A stretch of DNA of 11,355 nt from the NCBI GenBank assembly GCA_026785865.1, contig JAJAZG010000034.1, positions 1 through 11,355 on the forward strand. Direction: 5' to 3'. A model generated the notes under the pieces. The model was not told where the DNA came from and made no database searches. It saw only the letters and a list, made by a program, of their open reading frames with translations. This document shows, piece after piece, positions 11,228 through 11,355 of the stretch. A program made the translations under genes and the position numbers. This stretch comes from Pseudanabaena sp. CAN_BIN31 (GTDB lineage: Bacteria; Cyanobacteriota; Cyanobacteriia; Pseudanabaenales; Pseudanabaenaceae). The first letter of the stretch is position 1, and each line of letters begins with the position of its first letter.

Positions 11228-11355
11228 TTGGACTTTGGACAAGATTGAAGCTAAAAAAAGATAGGAATTAAGCAAAAAGGGATAATGACAGTTTCAAGCG
11301 AAAACAGATCATCATCCCCCAATTCATTATGCCAATAATTGTCACAGAGTCAGAA
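11228..11355 (-). repeat. Right copy of 128-bp terminal inverted repeat
   Basis: An exact reverse complement of 13-140, reaching the last base of the window, so its full length is unknown. It begins 11 bp after the hairpin following the ArsC/Spx-family gene. With the left copy it encloses the whole gene set in the geometry of two outward-reading insertion-sequence copies. Confidence 0.85.
11329..11355 (+). CDS. Start of an outward-reading frame in the terminal repeat (partial)
   Basis: The ATG at 11329 opens MPIIVTESE before the window ends, the same N-terminus as the frame at 39-1 on the minus strand. It may be the start of a transposase in the repeated element. Nine residues cannot identify a family. 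Confidence 0.25.

Overview
The window is almost certainly cyanobacterial. The palindrome GCGATCGC (HIP1), typical of cyanobacterial genomes, recurs throughout. The FTR1-type iron permease, the ArsC/Spx-family protein and the tRNA-Leu(UAA) fit that assignment. No species can be named from the sequence. Coding density is high and every sizeable gap is described below.

Region 1 (about 150-6220) looks like the replication and control module of a plasmid, integrated plasmid or phage-satellite-like element. A leftward Cro/CI-type repressor gene (415-768) and a small membrane protein gene (192-407) diverge from a rightward ribbon-helix-helix-like gene (887-1090). The control region between them carries two near-identical 18-bp palindromes and a third, looser one. 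Four small unrecognised genes (1140-2023) follow, tightly packed and in part translationally coupled. They end at a terminator 20 bp before a giant 1138-residue gene (2099-5515). That protein combines a zinc-finger/Toprim primase-like part, an embedded phage-type DNA N6-adenine methyltransferase domain, an SF3 (D5/P4-like) helicase and a KOW-like tail. Its 3' coding region contains 13 exact copies of ATGAAGCAAA in both orientations, an iteron-like array and therefore a candidate origin. A small gene (5512-5826) that looks like a relative of the tail domain overlaps its stop codon. Next come a large two-tier hairpin and a small coiled-coil/membrane gene (6017-6223).

Region 2 (6317-9487) is a high-affinity iron uptake set: a Tat-exported two-domain multicopper oxidase (probable ferroxidase), a lipoprotein with a helix-hairpin-helix segment, and an FTR1-family permease. 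The oxidase would convert Fe(II) to Fe(III) at the cell surface for import by the permease. The last two genes are 4 bp apart.

Region 3 (9592-11189) holds a Trp-rich acidic repeat protein, an intronless tRNA-Leu(UAA) flanked by two strong hairpin terminators, a coiled-coil protein and an ArsC/Spx-family thioredoxin-fold protein.

The window is bounded by a perfect 128-bp inverted repeat (13-140 and 11228-11355). Each copy contains the beginning of an outward-reading frame starting MPIIVTESE. The simplest reading is two oppositely oriented copies of one insertion sequence. An assembly that stops at a shared repeat would look the same. The most unusual content is the primase-methyltransferase-helicase fusion with the iteron array written inside its own gene.
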